A stretch of 64,000 nt of DNA, taken from the NCBI GenBank assembly GCA_963920705.1, contig OY987231.1, positions 23,448,200-23,512,199 of the forward strand, in the 5' to 3' direction. Source of the DNA: Odiellus spinosus. Lineage: Eukaryota > Arthropoda > Arachnida > Opiliones > Phalangiidae. This document shows positions 48,001-60,279 of this stretch, one piece after another. Under the pieces are notes generated by a model. It was not told where the DNA came from, ran no database searches, and saw nothing but the letters and a program-made list of their open reading frames with translations. The stretch's first letter is position 1, and the number at the start of each line of letters is the position of its first letter. A program made the position numbers and the translations under genes.

Positions 48001-49514
48001 ACTTACAAAGGCATAGCACCGCTAGAACTTTCTTGACCATTTCGTGATTGGCGCACGAACCCGCCGTCCCTTCGACGGCGTATTCGGCGAAGGTCAAGGC
48101 CATGACGGAAACGGAGGCCGGCTTTAAGATGACCATGGTCGTCCAGGCGAAAAGATAGGCGGGTATTGGCCCGAAGGCCTCGTTGAGATAAGCGTGTTCT
48201 CCGCCCGATTTAGGAATCATAGTTCCCAATTCCGCGTAACTTAAGGCACCTAATAATTAATCCAAAGTTTTAATTAGGACTAAATTAATAATGGTAGCCG
48301 GTGATTAGATTTATGGAGTTATTTATTACTATTTAAAATTGACCCAAACTTCATTGGACCTCTCGCGTTTATTTTGACCCCTTCCAAAGGGGGCTGGCAA
48401 TCGCGGAATCAGACAAGCAAAGGGGGATGAAACATCGCCGTCACTGCGCGTCTGATTCAGTAGGTTGCCTACCCCCTTTGGAAGGGTTAAAATAAATGAA
48501 AAAGGTCTATTTAAATTGTTTTTACGATTTAATTAGTTACGTAATAGCGTAAGGGAAAATTACTCGCCACTCATCTAAATCTAAAACTTGAATTTAAAAT
48601 TTATCTCAGATATCAGTTTTTAAAGCTTCATTATCCCTTTAAATAACGCGATTTAAAAGTGTAGTGGTAATTACCTAATAAAGATAAAATTCCGCATCCC
48701 GCCCAGACTATCAAACTTAAGGCGACTGAACCAGATCTTTGAATAACTCCTTTTGGTGAAACAAAAATGCCGGATCCTAAAGTTAAGAAAAAAAAAAAAA
48801 AAAAAAAAAAAAAATATTATTACAATTTTCTTTCAAAGAAAAAAAAAATTAACAAATATTTTGGCTTCGAAAAACCAATCTATTTTAAGATCGCGACTAA
48901 AAATAAAAATAAAATAAAATGGTGACTTCGTTCCGATGCCAAAACATTCAGTTTTCGACCTAATTAGAATTAAAAAAGGTTTTTGTACAAGCTTTTTTAT
49001 ATACATAGTGTTCACTAAAGGGTGTAAATGCAGTGTTGCCAAACACTCGCGAGCGCAAACTGAAGAGGATAGCGGTTCAGTTTTGGAACTGATCTGTTCT
49101 GAATTTTGCTCGCGAGCTTCTGGCAACCATGCAATGAAAGGAAAGCTGGGAAATAGGAGTAGAAATTTCTTTCGCCCCTTTATCGAAAACTGTATATTCA
49201 AAATTAATTTAATTAGGCATAATGTTTAAAGGTAGAATATTGTTGGCTTGTTAGGTTGCATTCTCCCTTTAATTAACGTAATTAATTACCTATCATGGTC
49301 CCGACAATGAGTGCTACGGCGCTGACCAATCCTACGTTCCTTTGCATGGCGACTCCTCCCCCTCCGCCATGGTCACCTTTCTTGCTGGAAACGCTGCCAT
49401 TCCGACTCCTGGTCGTCGACATGGATAGGGAGGGCATGATAGTGACGTCATTCGTGGGCGCTAGCTGGTATCCACCATCCTCGTGGTTAGACCGAGATTT
49501 CTTGTCGGTCGTCA
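45090..49514 (-). CDS. SLC7-family light-chain amino-acid transporter (LAT / y+LAT type)
   Basis: A plasma-membrane amino-acid exchanger of the heteromeric type. Ten exons are solid: 49,514-49,290; 48,776-48,675; 48,249-48,007; 47,835-47,610; 47,539-47,495; 46,858-46,735; 46,636-46,533; 46,461-46,365; 45,805-45,656; 45,269-45,090. They total 1,496 nt, about 498 residues once one base from an upstream exon is added. A polar N-terminus precedes 12 predicted membrane segments. TM1 carries the substrate loop GSGIFVSP. The loop before TM4 has a Cys (AGSCANHE) where light chains bond to the 4F2-type heavy chain. [17 protein letters not shown] is the family signature. No ATG begins the first solid exon; it starts at an acceptor (CCCTAAATAG|TGACG), so the start lies upstream. 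At the end a strong donor (ATGA|GTAAGT) overlaps the read-through stop, so another C-terminus is possible. Confidence 0.93.
45847..46336. mobile_element. 490-bp foldback transposon with about 235-bp arms, in an SLC7 intron
   Basis: The left end TTAAAGGGAGAGTGAAAGG and right end CCTTTCATTCTCCCTTTAA begin a nearly continuous inverted repeat. It runs inward through GCTGCCTAGCTCGGTGAAAT (inverse ATTTCACCGAGCTAGGCAGC) to TCACGAGCGAGTACGCG. Only about 15 bp at the centre are unpaired. The outer TTAA fits a piggyBac-type target site. It lies between the exons at 46,365 and 45,805. Confidence 0.9.
47171..47475. mobile_element. MITE with CAGGGTTGCC end, copy 3 (inverted, right end lost)
   Basis: The element starts CAGGGTTGCCACAGGTCAGG and contains the conserved core in the opposite orientation to copies 1 and 2. 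The right terminal repeat has decayed (CTGGGAATCTGGACAATT). It sits in the SLC7 intron between 47,495 and 46,858. Confidence 0.75.
48366..48499. repeat. 134-bp hairpin element in an SLC7 intron
   Basis: Arms of about 34 bp (TATTTTGACCCCTTCCAAAG plus GGGGCTGGCAA, and the inverse TTGCCTACCCCCTTTGGAAG plus GGTTAAAATAAA) enclose a second inverted pair (GAATCAGAC / GTCTGATTC). Confidence 0.8.
49035..49127. repeat. 93-bp imperfect hairpin in an SLC7 intron
   Basis: GTTGCCAAACACTCGCGAGC at the left pairs with GCTCGCGAGCTTCTGGCAAC at the right, with further pairing inside (GCGGTTCAG / CTGATCTG). The palindrome CTCGCGAG is present on both arms. Confidence 0.7.
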
Positions 49515-49578
49515 CTATTTAGGGAAAGAGGGGATACAATATTAGTTGATATTTGCTGTTTACTCGATTATTCTCATA

Positions 49579-49970
49579 CAATGGTGGTAGGACAGAGCTA
49601 CAGTGGGTTCTATGGGTCATTTTAAGACGAAAATGTTCTAAGGCGTTTCGTCGTACGGGGCGCCGTTTAAGAGATACGAAATGAATCATGTATGGATGAC
49701 CCCTTAAGGTTCATTAATAAACGTATGCTCGATGCTAAAATCAAATTTTTATCAAGCACTTGCTTTTAAAAAACCAGCTAAATAATTAAGCATATTTTAT
49801 CATTGAGTGTACGTTTATAATGTACGTTAAGGGGTCATCCATTAATGAATCATTTCGTAACTCTTAAACGGTGCCCCGTACGGCAAAACGTCATAGAACA
49901 TTTTAGTCTTAAAATGACCAATAGAACCCACTGTTGCTCGGTCCTACCACCATTTTAGAACACACCCTGT
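49579..49970. mobile_element. Foldback MITE with about 180-bp arms, ACAGGGTGT family
   Basis: The left arm (AATGGTGGTAGGACAGAGCT, TGGGTCATTTTAAGACGAAA) is repeated inverted on the right (TCTTAAAATGACCAATAGAA, CGGTCCTACCACCATTTTAG), which ends ACACACCCTGT. The left terminus has lost the ACAGGGTGTTTC tip that survives in the half copy at 3,353. Confidence 0.85.
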
Positions 49971-50919
49971 ATTTAAAGCAAAATTATTGAAGTATAATTT
50001 TGGAGTTCTAAGGATTTGACCCCCAACTTTCCAAAGAACGTTAGATTTAGAATAAACGCTTCTGTCGCTTTGATTTAATCGGTAACTTCAAAGCGAAGGA
50101 TAGCTTTTATCGCTACTGTTCAGTCAACATTACAATGTATCCGTATTTAAGGCGGATTAGTACGCGATGTTAATCCTTCGTAGGGATTAAAAGTAGTTTT
50201 CCCATAACCTATTAATCTTTTTAATTTTCTCTTTTCCTGTTTTAAATTGAATAAAAAGTTGAAACCATTTGAAAGGAAATATTAAACAACCTCCTAAATA
50301 TTAAATATTAAATACTTAAGCTCAAATACTGGTTTCAACCAGTTACTTTTGACATTAAATACGACTACATCGTTACGTAATTATGACGTCACGACATCAT
50401 TGACATAGAAATTGAAAAAATTGATTTAATTAAAAATAACCTCGAGATATTTAAAATTAATCGCGTTATTATTTAAAGATATATATTTTATTCGAGATGA
50501 GTTTGCGTAATGGAAAAAGCGGAGGCGGATTGATACTCAATGTTAAAACCGTATAGAATATAATAATTAAGAGTCAAAATTGGATTACATTTTTAAAATA
50601 AGAACGAGGCTTTAGAATTAAATACGAGTTACGAGTAAGGTAATTTATTTTGATTGATTACCGGTAATTTAAATTAATATTAAAGTAGACCAAGGAGGGA
50701 GGGAAAATTATATTTTCCTTAAATTATTTCAAGGACAAATAGATATTTAAAATAATTAAATTACATTGATAATGTCTCCATGTTTAGAATTTAAAAATTA
50801 GAATAACCTTATTATAATGTTTATTCTTTCCAAAACAATTGTGGCAGCTGGAGTTTATCGTAAAATAATTCATGTTTTGTTAGGCCACGAGTATCATATT
50901 TTCATTTTTACCAAATTAT
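49971..50919. other. Intergenic or long SLC7 5' intron; repeat fragments
   Basis: Contains AAGGCGGATTAGTACGCGATG (near 50,151) and GAGGCGGATTGATACTCAATG (near 50,520), two copies of one interspersed motif. No gene is seen. Confidence 0.45.
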
Positions 50920-51072
50920 AAATCCACCGAGGCAATTAAGAACAATTTCACCATTTATAATAAGATTAAAGACCTCTGGATGCAAATGTATTATCATCAC
51001 CCCTGGGATGGGTTTGAACCATCCAACCTCTGGCTTTCCGTCGCAAGCTCTAACCAACTGAGCTACCGAGGC
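50920..51072 (-). repeat. tRNA-derived SINE candidate
   Basis: On the minus strand the first 73 nt fold like a tRNA. The D arm GCTC..GAGC contains an A box (TAGCTCAGTTGG), and the T arm GATGG-TTCAAAC-CCATC contains a B box (GGTTCAAACCC). The anticodon arm does not pair, there is no U33, and the acceptor stem has two mismatches, so it is not a working tRNA. It is followed by an unrelated AT-rich body, which suits a SINE. Confidence 0.55.
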
Positions 51073-51186
51073 AGGTAGTTAAAATAATTATAGTTAGAAC
51101 AGAAGTGTTGTTCTAATACGTGGTTTAGAACTAACCTATGGTTTAAATTATAACCTCGTAGAAATAATTAGACTTGAATTAAATGA

Positions 51187-51240
51187 CGGTGAAGTTCGAG
51201 ACGGAAACCCTGAGGTTTGGGGTTCAAACCCCAATCAAAG
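51187..51240 (+). repeat. tRNA-like 3' half (B-box), possible SINE fragment
   Basis: GACGGAAACCCTGAGGTTTG then GGGTTCAAACCCCAATC matches the 3' half of the tRNA-like head at 51,000-51,072, but on the opposite strand about 115 bp away. Confidence 0.5.
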
Positions 51241-51767
51241 GGTGACGTAACTTTTTTATATCGGAGTACCTGTTTACTCTAGCTTTTAAATAAATTGAAT
51301 AATAAAAGTTTCCTGTACACGTAGCCGCGTGGATTTCCTGTACAGAAAATGAACGAAGAACGCGTGCGTTTAGAAAGTATTTACACGTACAGGTTCGCGT
51401 TTTCTCAAACTCTTTTTTCCGAGAAGCCCCGAGGAAGGTAATCTTTATTTTATTATTGTGACAAGTGGGAAATAAGAATCAATATATTGTTGAAACCTTA
51501 CTTTCACTTTTGCTCGCCACACTTTCTATTCTAGCTCGCTATATTTAGTTCAACCTAGCTACTACCGACGCTATTAAGCGTATTCCAAGTTTCCAACGCC
51601 TACAAACTAGAAATATGAGAACTTTATTGAATAATTTATGAGGAAAAAAAGAGTAGCTAGTTTTAAAACTTGATACTGCAGCGAAGCGTCAATAATATTA
51701 AGAATTATTCGCGTCAATGGAAGAATTCTTGTATTAGAAACTAATAATATTATTTATATTAATTTTC
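51241..51767. other. Intergenic, nothing recognised
   Basis: No gene or repeat is supported. TCCTGTACACGTAGCCGCG near 51,312 is partly repeated close by. Confidence 0.4.
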
Positions 51768-52166
51768 ATTTTAAAATTCTTACTAGTTTAACGCGTGAGA
51801 AAATATTAATTATATAATAATTTTCATTAAGAATTCTTACTATTTTGACGTACGTGAAAATATTATTTATATTCATTTTCAGTTAGAATTCTTACTAGTT
51901 TGACGTACGTGAAAATATTATTTATATTCATTTTCATTAAGAATTCTTAGTAGTTTGACGTACGTGAAAATATTATTCATATTCATTTTCAGTTAGAATT
52001 CTTACTAGTTTGACGTACGTGAAAAAATTATTCATATTCATTTTCATTAAGAATTCTTAATAGTTTGACGACGTGAAAATATTAAGTTCATTTTCAGTAA
52101 GAATTCTTACTAGTTTGACGTACGTGAAAATATCAATTATTTTAATTGTCATTAAGAATTCTTAGT
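51768..52166. repeat. About 62-bp tandem array, about 6-7 copies
   Basis: The unit is GAATTCTTACTAGTTTGACG then TACGTGAAAATATTATTTAT and ATTCATTTTCAGTTA. Alternate units carry CATTAA in place of CAGTTA, hinting at a two-unit period. Confidence 0.85.
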
Positions 52167-52949
52167 ATGACGTTTTACATCGGGTATCACTCCGCCCCAG
52201 CCTTTCCTACCGTAAACAACTTCTCATAAGCGCAGTTATAGATCGTGTTTTTTTTTTTGTTTTGTTTAAAGAGGTACAAATATTCTTACGATTCTCATTT
52301 GCATATAATTAAGAATATATTATTTACGCCTCGTCATCATAGGTTATTACCATAAGCCAATTATTACTGAATAAATTACAAAATATTTTAAACGCTTAGA
52401 GTTAAAAATGGCACGAGTTTAACTTAAAGGGATGATGAAGTAATTTTATTTCTTTAAGCCTAATCCACAAATTTACAAATAGAAAATTATATTTGAATCG
52501 TAGTTCATTCTACCTTTAATAATCGTTTAAATTTGCTTCCGGAGTTCTATTTAATTTTAATCTATCGAGTTTAACTCTTGTAATTGCAATTAAACAGGCG
52601 TTATTATCTACGCAGCGTACTTGTAATTTTTAATGACACTTTAACGTAATTTTAATTAGTGTCCAAGTTGATTAGATTAATCTCTAGAGGTTGAGTAATT
52701 ATATTTTCGTTTTTAAGATAAGACGGAGTTTTCAATTTCGCACGTTCTCAATTTTGTCTTCTTTATAATCTTTATCTCTCGATGACTCCGGGTTTGGGGT
52801 TCAGGAGGGACTGCAACTGAGATATTGCACCAATAATTAATCCGTCGGAAGACGGCTAGTTACACTCGGGGGTCAATTAGGAAATGATTATATAAAGGGA
52901 CGCTGAATCGCTTTTCCAGAATTTATCAAAATTAACCTTGAATTAATTT
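52167..52949. other. Intergenic, no gene seen
   Basis: TTAAAGGGATGATGAA at 52,424-52,439 is a copy of the dispersed 16-mer. Otherwise AT-rich without recognisable content. Confidence 0.45.
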
Positions 52950-53484
52950 GTTAAAAATTATTCAATATTATTCAATTTATTAAAAATTGGTAAATTTGAT
53001 TAAAATGGTGAATTTACTAAAAATGGTTAAGCTAAAATGGTTAGAATTTACTAAAAATGGTTAAAATCATTTAAAATTTTTCATTTTTATTCAAAATTGT
53101 TCAATGTTATTAAAATCATTAAATCATAATCAAATATATTCAAAATTATTAAAATATTAAAATATATTCAAATTAATTCAAATTTATTCAAATTAATTCA
53201 AATATATTCAAATTAATTAATATTTATTCAAATGAATTAAAATTTATTCAAATTAATTAAAATTTATTCAAATTAATTAAAATTTATTCAAATTAATTAA
53301 AATTTATTCAAATGAATTAAAATTTATTCAAATGAATTAAAATTTATTCAAATTAATTAAAATTAATTCAAATATATTCAAATTTATTCAAATTAATTCA
53401 AATTTATTCAAATTAATTAAAATTTATTCAAATTAATTCAAATTTATTCAAATTAATTAAAATTTATTCAAACTAATTAAAATA
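52950..53484. repeat. AT-only tandem array, ATTCAAATTAATTAAAATTT units
   Basis: A long run of 10- and 20-bp units made of ATTCAAATTA and ATTAAAATTT, almost free of G and C. Confidence 0.9.
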
Positions 53485-56400
53485 GACTTTGTCAAATTGA
53501 CAAATATTAATTTAACAATTAGAAATCTTTATCTCTATAAATTGAATCGTGCCACTATCCCTTGACTTTAAAATTAAATTTTTAATCTCAAATAAATGTA
53601 TAACAGTTGTAATTTGGAGGCTATCATCTTCTAAACGTTTTTGGCGAAGATAATTTGCTCCTTATCCAAAGCAGTAAAAGTGTCGCCTTTCCGATACCCT
53701 CGCGATAACCGCGGAATCATTCGCTAACCGCCATATGATTGATAACCGATGCCCCTCCCCCCCTCCCCCGCTATTTAATACTAAAATCCACCTCCCTCTC
53801 TCGAGTTGAGTCTTTGATTTAAAGAGTGGATGAAGAAGAAAATCTAGAGATGTTTTTTATCGAGTCCGGGAGGATTTGACCAATCAGAAGGTTTCGCCTA
53901 CAATGCTTGTTTTTAGTCCATAAAAATGACTCTATTTTCCTTCCATTTCATCATCCCTTTAAAAAAAGATTTTGCCACTTTATTTAGGACAAACAGCGCA
54001 AACCTCCACTATTGTCTAGATATAATAAAGCCGAGTTCTCACTATAGGGAATTTTTAAATCATTATCCCAATCATTTTAAATAATTTTAACTACTGTTAA
54101 AGGCTTAGGGTTACTTCCGCCTGTCACCCTGGAAACAAATTCACCCTCCAGGCTTTCTCTCGCCTCGCTACCCAAAGGGGAAGCTCAGAAGGTCAGCCCA
54201 CTTCCAGCGAAACGGGCAAATAAAATCCTACTTCTTTAAGCTCGTAATTTCAGCGTGAACTGGGCTTTATTTATTAATTTTCGTAACGGAAGAGATAGGA
54301 TTGAATGGATGCGTCTTATCTGTCTTCATTTATGTCAAAGGGATAAACACTTTCTCTAAACGAGTTTCTTACGTCACGGCGTCATTGTCTGATAAGCGAT
54401 CTTGAGCTTCTAAACAAATTATTGATAACCTAAATTCATTTAAAATCAGACGTCTGTTAAAAGGTTTAACGACGTTTTTGACCGAGAAATTGAAAAGTTA
54501 AAATTGTATTTTATGTTAGATTCATTTGTTAGTTATTTTAATTTAATTTAACTAAAGGGAAACTGAAGTCCAAAAAAAAAATTAAATTTAGTTTACTTTA
54601 TCTATATTTCCTATTTTTTTAGTTCCTTCCTATAAATTCCTATAATTAAAGGTTTTCTCCTATATTTTCCCATATTTTCCTTATTATTTATCCTATATTT
54701 CCTATAATTTTAAATTTTCTCTTATAATTCGCCTTTAAATTTCCTATTTTTCCTATAATATTTAATATTTTTTCCCTAGTCACCCTGTTTCAATATCAGT
54801 CAATTTTTATTGTTATTCATATTCGAGACTATTCAGGCCATTAAAGTGATTATGAAACACTTTTGTACGTATTTGCGACTGCTCGCTTAATTTCTCTCTC
54901 CTTCGTTTCTCTACAGAGGGTTTTAATTAAAGCTGCCAATTAGCCCAAAACTTTAAAAATTGTAACTTCATTATCCCTTTAAAAAGATGGTAAATAATTT
55001 GAATTTTAGAAAAGGGTGTGACGTTTATAAAATCAATAATTTCATTAATTTCTATTAATTTTATTTAATCTTAAATTAAACGTAAGATAATCCAAGATTT
55101 GAATGTCATTTTATTCAAAGAAAAAAATAATTTTTAAAAGTAAAAGCGGTTGGTTTCGATTTTGGAAACAAGTTTGACACAATTTTTTGGCGCGTGACTT
55201 TGACTTAATATTGAAAGGAATTGAATATTTAAGTATTTTTTCTGTTCACTTAAAAGGGACGAATATAGAAAGATTGGGGGAGGAAGGAAAAACGGGTACT
55301 TTCATTCGGCTCTTTTATCCATGGACTTTATATTTAAAGTACATTGCGTTTTTATGGAAAATCGTCACACCTCGATGAACACCTCTATACCCTGGAATTC
55401 CATTCCCTTTCCCCTTTAAAAAAACCTTTACATTGACATTCTGTAAAACACGCGTTATGTTCGTAAATCGATAATTTTTTTTATTATGGCAACCATTTTT
55501 CTAAATCAAACTTAAAGTAACATCTGGCACTGACATTTCACATCTATATAAATAATTAGGCAGTGTTGTTATTACCAAGGCTTATTTTGGTGTTTTTCGA
55601 TGAAACCAGAAAAACAAGGTTCATAAACAAACATCTGTAAAATCTGGAAATATCAGGGAATTTGAATTTTGACAAAAATCAGGGAAACTACAAAAATTGA
55701 CATAAATAAGGGAATCAGGCTTCTTGATATGGGACAATGACACAATTAGATCTTAGTACTTTTCAAAGCATTTCATGCGCATGGAAATAACTTGGAAAAT
55801 TCATTATAAAAACAAGGAACAATTAAGGAAATGCGTAAATTGCAAATGTTGTTTAAACCCTGAAAAAAAAGGCTATAAACTTTCCAGATTGCTTTAAATA
55901 ATTCAATTTTTCATTAGATAGCATTTAAGGATTAAAATTTAAGGTATTAAAACCAATTTTTATTAATTAATTAATTATATTTCGCGGCTAATTTTAACAA
56001 ACATACAACTTTGACGAACAAAAATCCAAGTTCGCAATTTTTATTTTTCCGATTTTCCAGAATATTTTCCGCTTTAAATTCTTTACGGAAAATTAACAAC
56101 TCTATGCCTAAATCTAGTTAAACTAATTGTAATTTAAATCACGATTTGAGTGTTAAAATAAATTAATCCGTTCACTGGATTAGAGCTAATAGACCAAAAT
56201 GCGGAGAAGGAGATAATCCGCTTTAATCACTCGAATATAGGCGCGTGAGCTTCTATCTCCAGTCGTTTTAAACGCGCTGTTGTTTTAAAACTAAACGTGG
56301 TCTAACATTTGATTAAGCGAAGGTGTCGAGATTTAAAATTGAGTATCAGTACGCCTTAGCTTTATCCATTATGTCAATTCCTCTTGAAAATAAGCATCAT

Positions 56401-58000
56401 TGATAATTAACCACGAAATCCGGGCGACCCACAATTCTAGTCCAAATTTATTAGAAATAACTCAATTTCAGAGTCTATAGTATCCCTTTAAACAGTTAAC
56501 TTGGCGTAAAATATCTTTTATATTTGCCACGTGAAATACTAATATTAATTCTAACTTGAATTGACAGCGACCTTTAAAGCTATTCTACTCGTTAAACGTC
56601 TATTACTCTATTTACTATACGATAAAGCTTCGCGTTCGCGGACAAGTAATGGTGTACGCGTACAGGTGTTATAAAAACAGATGATGACAATTTATATCTC
56701 GTTGCCATTTATACGTATACGTGTTTATTATTAAATATCCCATTGTTTTTAACAATTGCATCAATTATTTGAAATTTAAATTTCCCTATAAGGATATCCG
56801 ACGTAATTAATTTTGATATTATTATACATTAAAGCCAAAATGTCACGTGACACTTGAGGGAAAGTTAGGGAGTTCGTCACTCCACGTAATCGGTGTTACT
56901 AGTCTGTAGCTTTGACTGTACTAAAATTATTATGTAATGTACAAATTTTTAGGAAGTGGTTAACCCCGCTTAGAAACCGATCTGGTTGAAGGAAATGTAT
57001 TTTTATCCCTAGTTGTTTCTTATGAAAAAAAGAACTATATAATTTTATCCGAATATTATTTGTCATCTACAAAAATCATATTTGGTTGGGTTATATTAAG
57101 CCTAAATTTAAATATTATTTGTTATTAATCGCTTAATTTGAAAGCGCTAAGCTATAGCTTCGATTTAGACTAACATTATCGAGTGACGTCATCGTGGAAT
57201 TGTTGTAAATATGTCAAGAATTTTGCCCAACTAAGTTGTAGCGAAAATTTTGAGGAAAACCGTTTAGACCAAATTTAAATTTAATTTCAATTAGACTTTT
57301 TATTTAAAGGGAGTATATACTTAGTTTTCTTCGTGGAAGGTCGGATGTCATAATGATTAATTGCCCTGGTGGCAAATTTTAGAAGCCATTGTTAATTTAA
57401 TAATATACGTCTGATTTACAAGAAGGTCCCTTTTTAAAACTCCGTGATTTTAAGTCTTTCTAGGTTTCATATTAGAAGAATCTCTAAATTAACTCTTACA
57501 GTTAACCTTTGCAAAACGGGGCTAAGATTATATAACCCCCAAATTTGGAAACGAACCAAATTATTAAAAATAAGGTGAAATCATAGTTAATTTAGTATTT
57601 TTAATTTTAATATTTTTACGATTAATTCTGGAGGGTAGAATGTGGAAATATTAATTAATATTCTATCTAGGTTAGAAACTAGGTTTGCAAACGCCAAACC
57701 TTATTGCATCATTATTATTTCCCAGACTAAAAAGGTAAAGGTTTGGTAATATAAAACAGAGTTTACCCGTATATTAATTGCTTTTAAAATAAATAATATT
57801 TCCCATGTTTTATAATCCAAAAACGTTTATTTTAAATTTGTAATCGTATTTGAGATATTTTCCGCGCTCCGGGCCTAACCATATTGTATGAAAGAATTTC
57901 TCTCCACGTGTTCGCCCGCGGAGTTGTATCAAAACCTGTCTTTACGCCTTTAATGTTAGTAAAAAAAATACCCTTCTGTACTCAAGATCAAAAGCCCTAC
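53485..58000. other. Long gene-free stretch with solo repeat ends
   Basis: No coding region is supported. Seen: TTCATCATCCCTTTAA at 53,947; TTCATTATCCCTTTAA at 54,967; a TCCTATATTT-rich fragment ending GTCACCCTG at about 54,585-54,790, related to the element at 52-482; an ATCAGGGAATTTGA-type fragment at about 55,650-55,730; and a CACGTAATCGGTG segment at 56,884 matching one at 9,935. A GC-richer patch at 54,110-54,230 has no usable frame. The frame at 55,187-55,378 is unsupported. Confidence 0.45.
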
Positions 58001-58460
58001 GTATAAACTTTCCCGCCATTTTAATTCCAATCGTTAATAACGCAATTTAAAATAAAAATCAAATTATAGGCTTAACAATCTTAAATACCGCGTTAGGTAT
58101 CGGGTGTTTTTTTTTATTAAGAATTTCGCTCCAAAATTTCCCGCCTTTTTAATTTTTAATTCATATTAGGACTAGATTTAAATGTTAAATTAATACTGAA
58201 CAACAAACTCGTTAGCGCGCGGACGTTTAAAACACGTGACTTGATCGCGTTTTCTTTAATATTTATAAAATGCAAAGTTTTTAAATTATGTAAAAATCTC
58301 GCGCTAATATTTCCCGCCATTTCTATAAAATTTTAAGTTTCAAATTAGGCTTAACAACGCTATAATCGCGTAAGCCGGTTAGCGCGCGCGCGAGGACATT
58401 TAAACACGTGCCATATTTAAATAACGAAATAAAATTCTCGCGCCAACTTTTCCCGCCATT
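58001..58460. repeat. Degenerate repeat with four TTTCCCGCC sites
   Basis: TTTCCCGCC occurs at 58,009, 58,137, 58,310 and 58,449, 128-173 bp apart. Each time AAATTAGGCTTAA-like sequence and CG-rich tracts (GTTAGCGCGCG, ACACGTG) lie nearby. The four stretches look like decayed tandem copies of a unit of about 140 bp. TTTCCCGCC is also the E2F consensus. Confidence 0.6.
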
Positions 58461-59958
58461 TCCACTAAAAATTAAATTTCAAATTAGGCTTAAGGTCAAT
58501 ATACTCATTTTGGGGAAAGTAGTCGGTCGCGTGGGTGCTAAAATTAAACGACTCACTTTGCGATTGTCCTCAGCGTCTCCCCGAATCCTTAACGATTTTC
58601 CTTTTCCAAGTTGAGTCGCGGGTTTCCCGCGCGAAGCCGATTCGAGCACTGACTGAACTCTATCGAGGGAAAGTTTAGCCGAGCTAAAAAACTTGGCTTC
58701 GCTTAGAATCTCTCTAGCTCGCCCTAATATGACACGATAAATTTTACCAGCTCATTTTTTTTTTTTTTCCGCGGGAGCAACGTGGAATACGTGCCAGCCC
58801 AGACTTCGACAATAAAACGAGTATCGAATTTTTTTATCTCGATTTGATACCGCGCGTGAAGCTAAATTCTACTTCTAATCGAGGTAAACTTCGTAAAGTG
58901 TAACCTAACTTTGCACGCGCTTTGATATTAAGTTGAAAAAAAGTCTAAATGTATTCCACCTCAAGCTGGAAGTACGAACGAAGCTGTTTGTTGATTTTGG
59001 CAAAGGGAACTTTGTTTTCCGCGTGTTGAAAATTCCAAGTGTAGTTTAATTTAATTTTAATAATGTTAAAAATAAGCTCGTAGAATGTAATTTATGATTA
59101 ATTTAACGAATATCTACTTAGTTAATTTAACAACAACAAAAATTGTTATTTTTCTGATATCGTTATCTCATATTTGCCTCCTGTTTAATTTCCGGTAAGC
59201 GAAAGGAAGTGGTACTTGCATTAGGACTACTCAGATCATTTAAAGGGTAATTTGTTCCGCTTAATATTTAATTAATTAATATGAAATCACTTTGATAGAG
59301 GAACGTCAAAATATAACCCCCCAAATATTCGTTTATTTGTCCAAGAAACAATAACCAAGGTCTTGAGATTTTCACGACAATTATATGACGTCACTAAAGC
59401 TTGACACTTTTTACTCGGAAATAATTGAGATATATTTTAAAAACAAATATTTAGTTTCTAAATAAAAATAATCACGCGATACTATCTCTTTATTAATTTA
59501 ATTTGATATGGAAACAATGAAACGAAAGGCAATAAACAATGTTAAATCGCATTTAATACGAACGTAAGACATAGTCCATTTACAGCCTTATTCTTCTATT
59601 GTTTCCGACCATTTATTTTTTAAACAAATCGTCTAAATATAATGAAACAATAGATCTAAAAGGGGGCGAGAATGGTCGAAGATATTGCCGCGTAAACAAG
59701 GGTATTAAACCTAAATTAATATTGGCCGTATTCCAAAGCATCTACGCCTTAATGATATTGGGATTTTTACGTCGTCAGAGTCACGACTTTGTTTTTCTCG
59801 GGTTGTGACGTTGGTGACGCCTGAATGTGTGGGTTTCCCCTCAATACGCTACAAAAATACGGCTATTGTTCGGAAGGAAAGCCAACATCATGCCTTCCCC
59901 CTAACACACGAGTACTCTCTCCTTTACCATCTGTCAAAGGGAGGGTGAAAAGAATATT
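58461..59958. other. GC-richer CpG-containing patch, then empty sequence
   Basis: 58,540-58,700 is CpG-rich (CGCGGGTTTCCCGCGCGAAG) and contains initiator-like TCAGT sequences, so it could be a promoter. No exon is identified beside it. Confidence 0.35.
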
Positions 59959-60279
59959 CAGGGTTGCCACAGGTCAGGGAAAACAGGGAAAAGTCAGGGA
60001 ATTTGAAAATGAACCAAAAAAGTCAGGGAATTTAAAGACCTTTCGAGAAACCGGGAAATTATGAACAAAAAGATTCTCAGCTGACGGCGTGTCAGTCGTA
60101 TAGATTAGAACAAAGATACGCCTGCAACAAAGTTTGGCGAGCGCGATTATATAAAACAATAAAAGGTTAAAAATTGGGTAGTATTAGAAGAAACGGCCAG
60201 GGAAAATCAGTGGAAAAGGTCAGGGAAAAACCGGCAAAAGTCTAGGAATTTGAATCTGAAAAAACTGTGCCAACCCTGA
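59959..60279. mobile_element. MITE with CAGGGTTGCC ends, copy 4
   Basis: The left end is CAGGGTTGCCACAGGTCAGG and the right end CTGTGCCAACCCTG. ATATT directly flanks both sides, which may be a 5-bp target duplication. The core is in the same orientation as copy 3. Confidence 0.8.

Noticed and set aside
48833..49229. Opposing frames in an SLC7 intron
   Set aside because: They overlap each other on opposite strands, cover a hairpin repeat and have no recognised similarity.
49295..49522. Plus-strand 75-codon frame
   Set aside because: Antisense of the SLC7 N-terminal exon.
51000..51072. Functional tRNA gene
   Set aside because: The anticodon stem cannot pair, U33 is absent and the acceptor stem has mismatches.
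59825..60159. Frames across the MITE at 59,959
   Set aside because: They run through the transposon end and are not conserved in its other copies.
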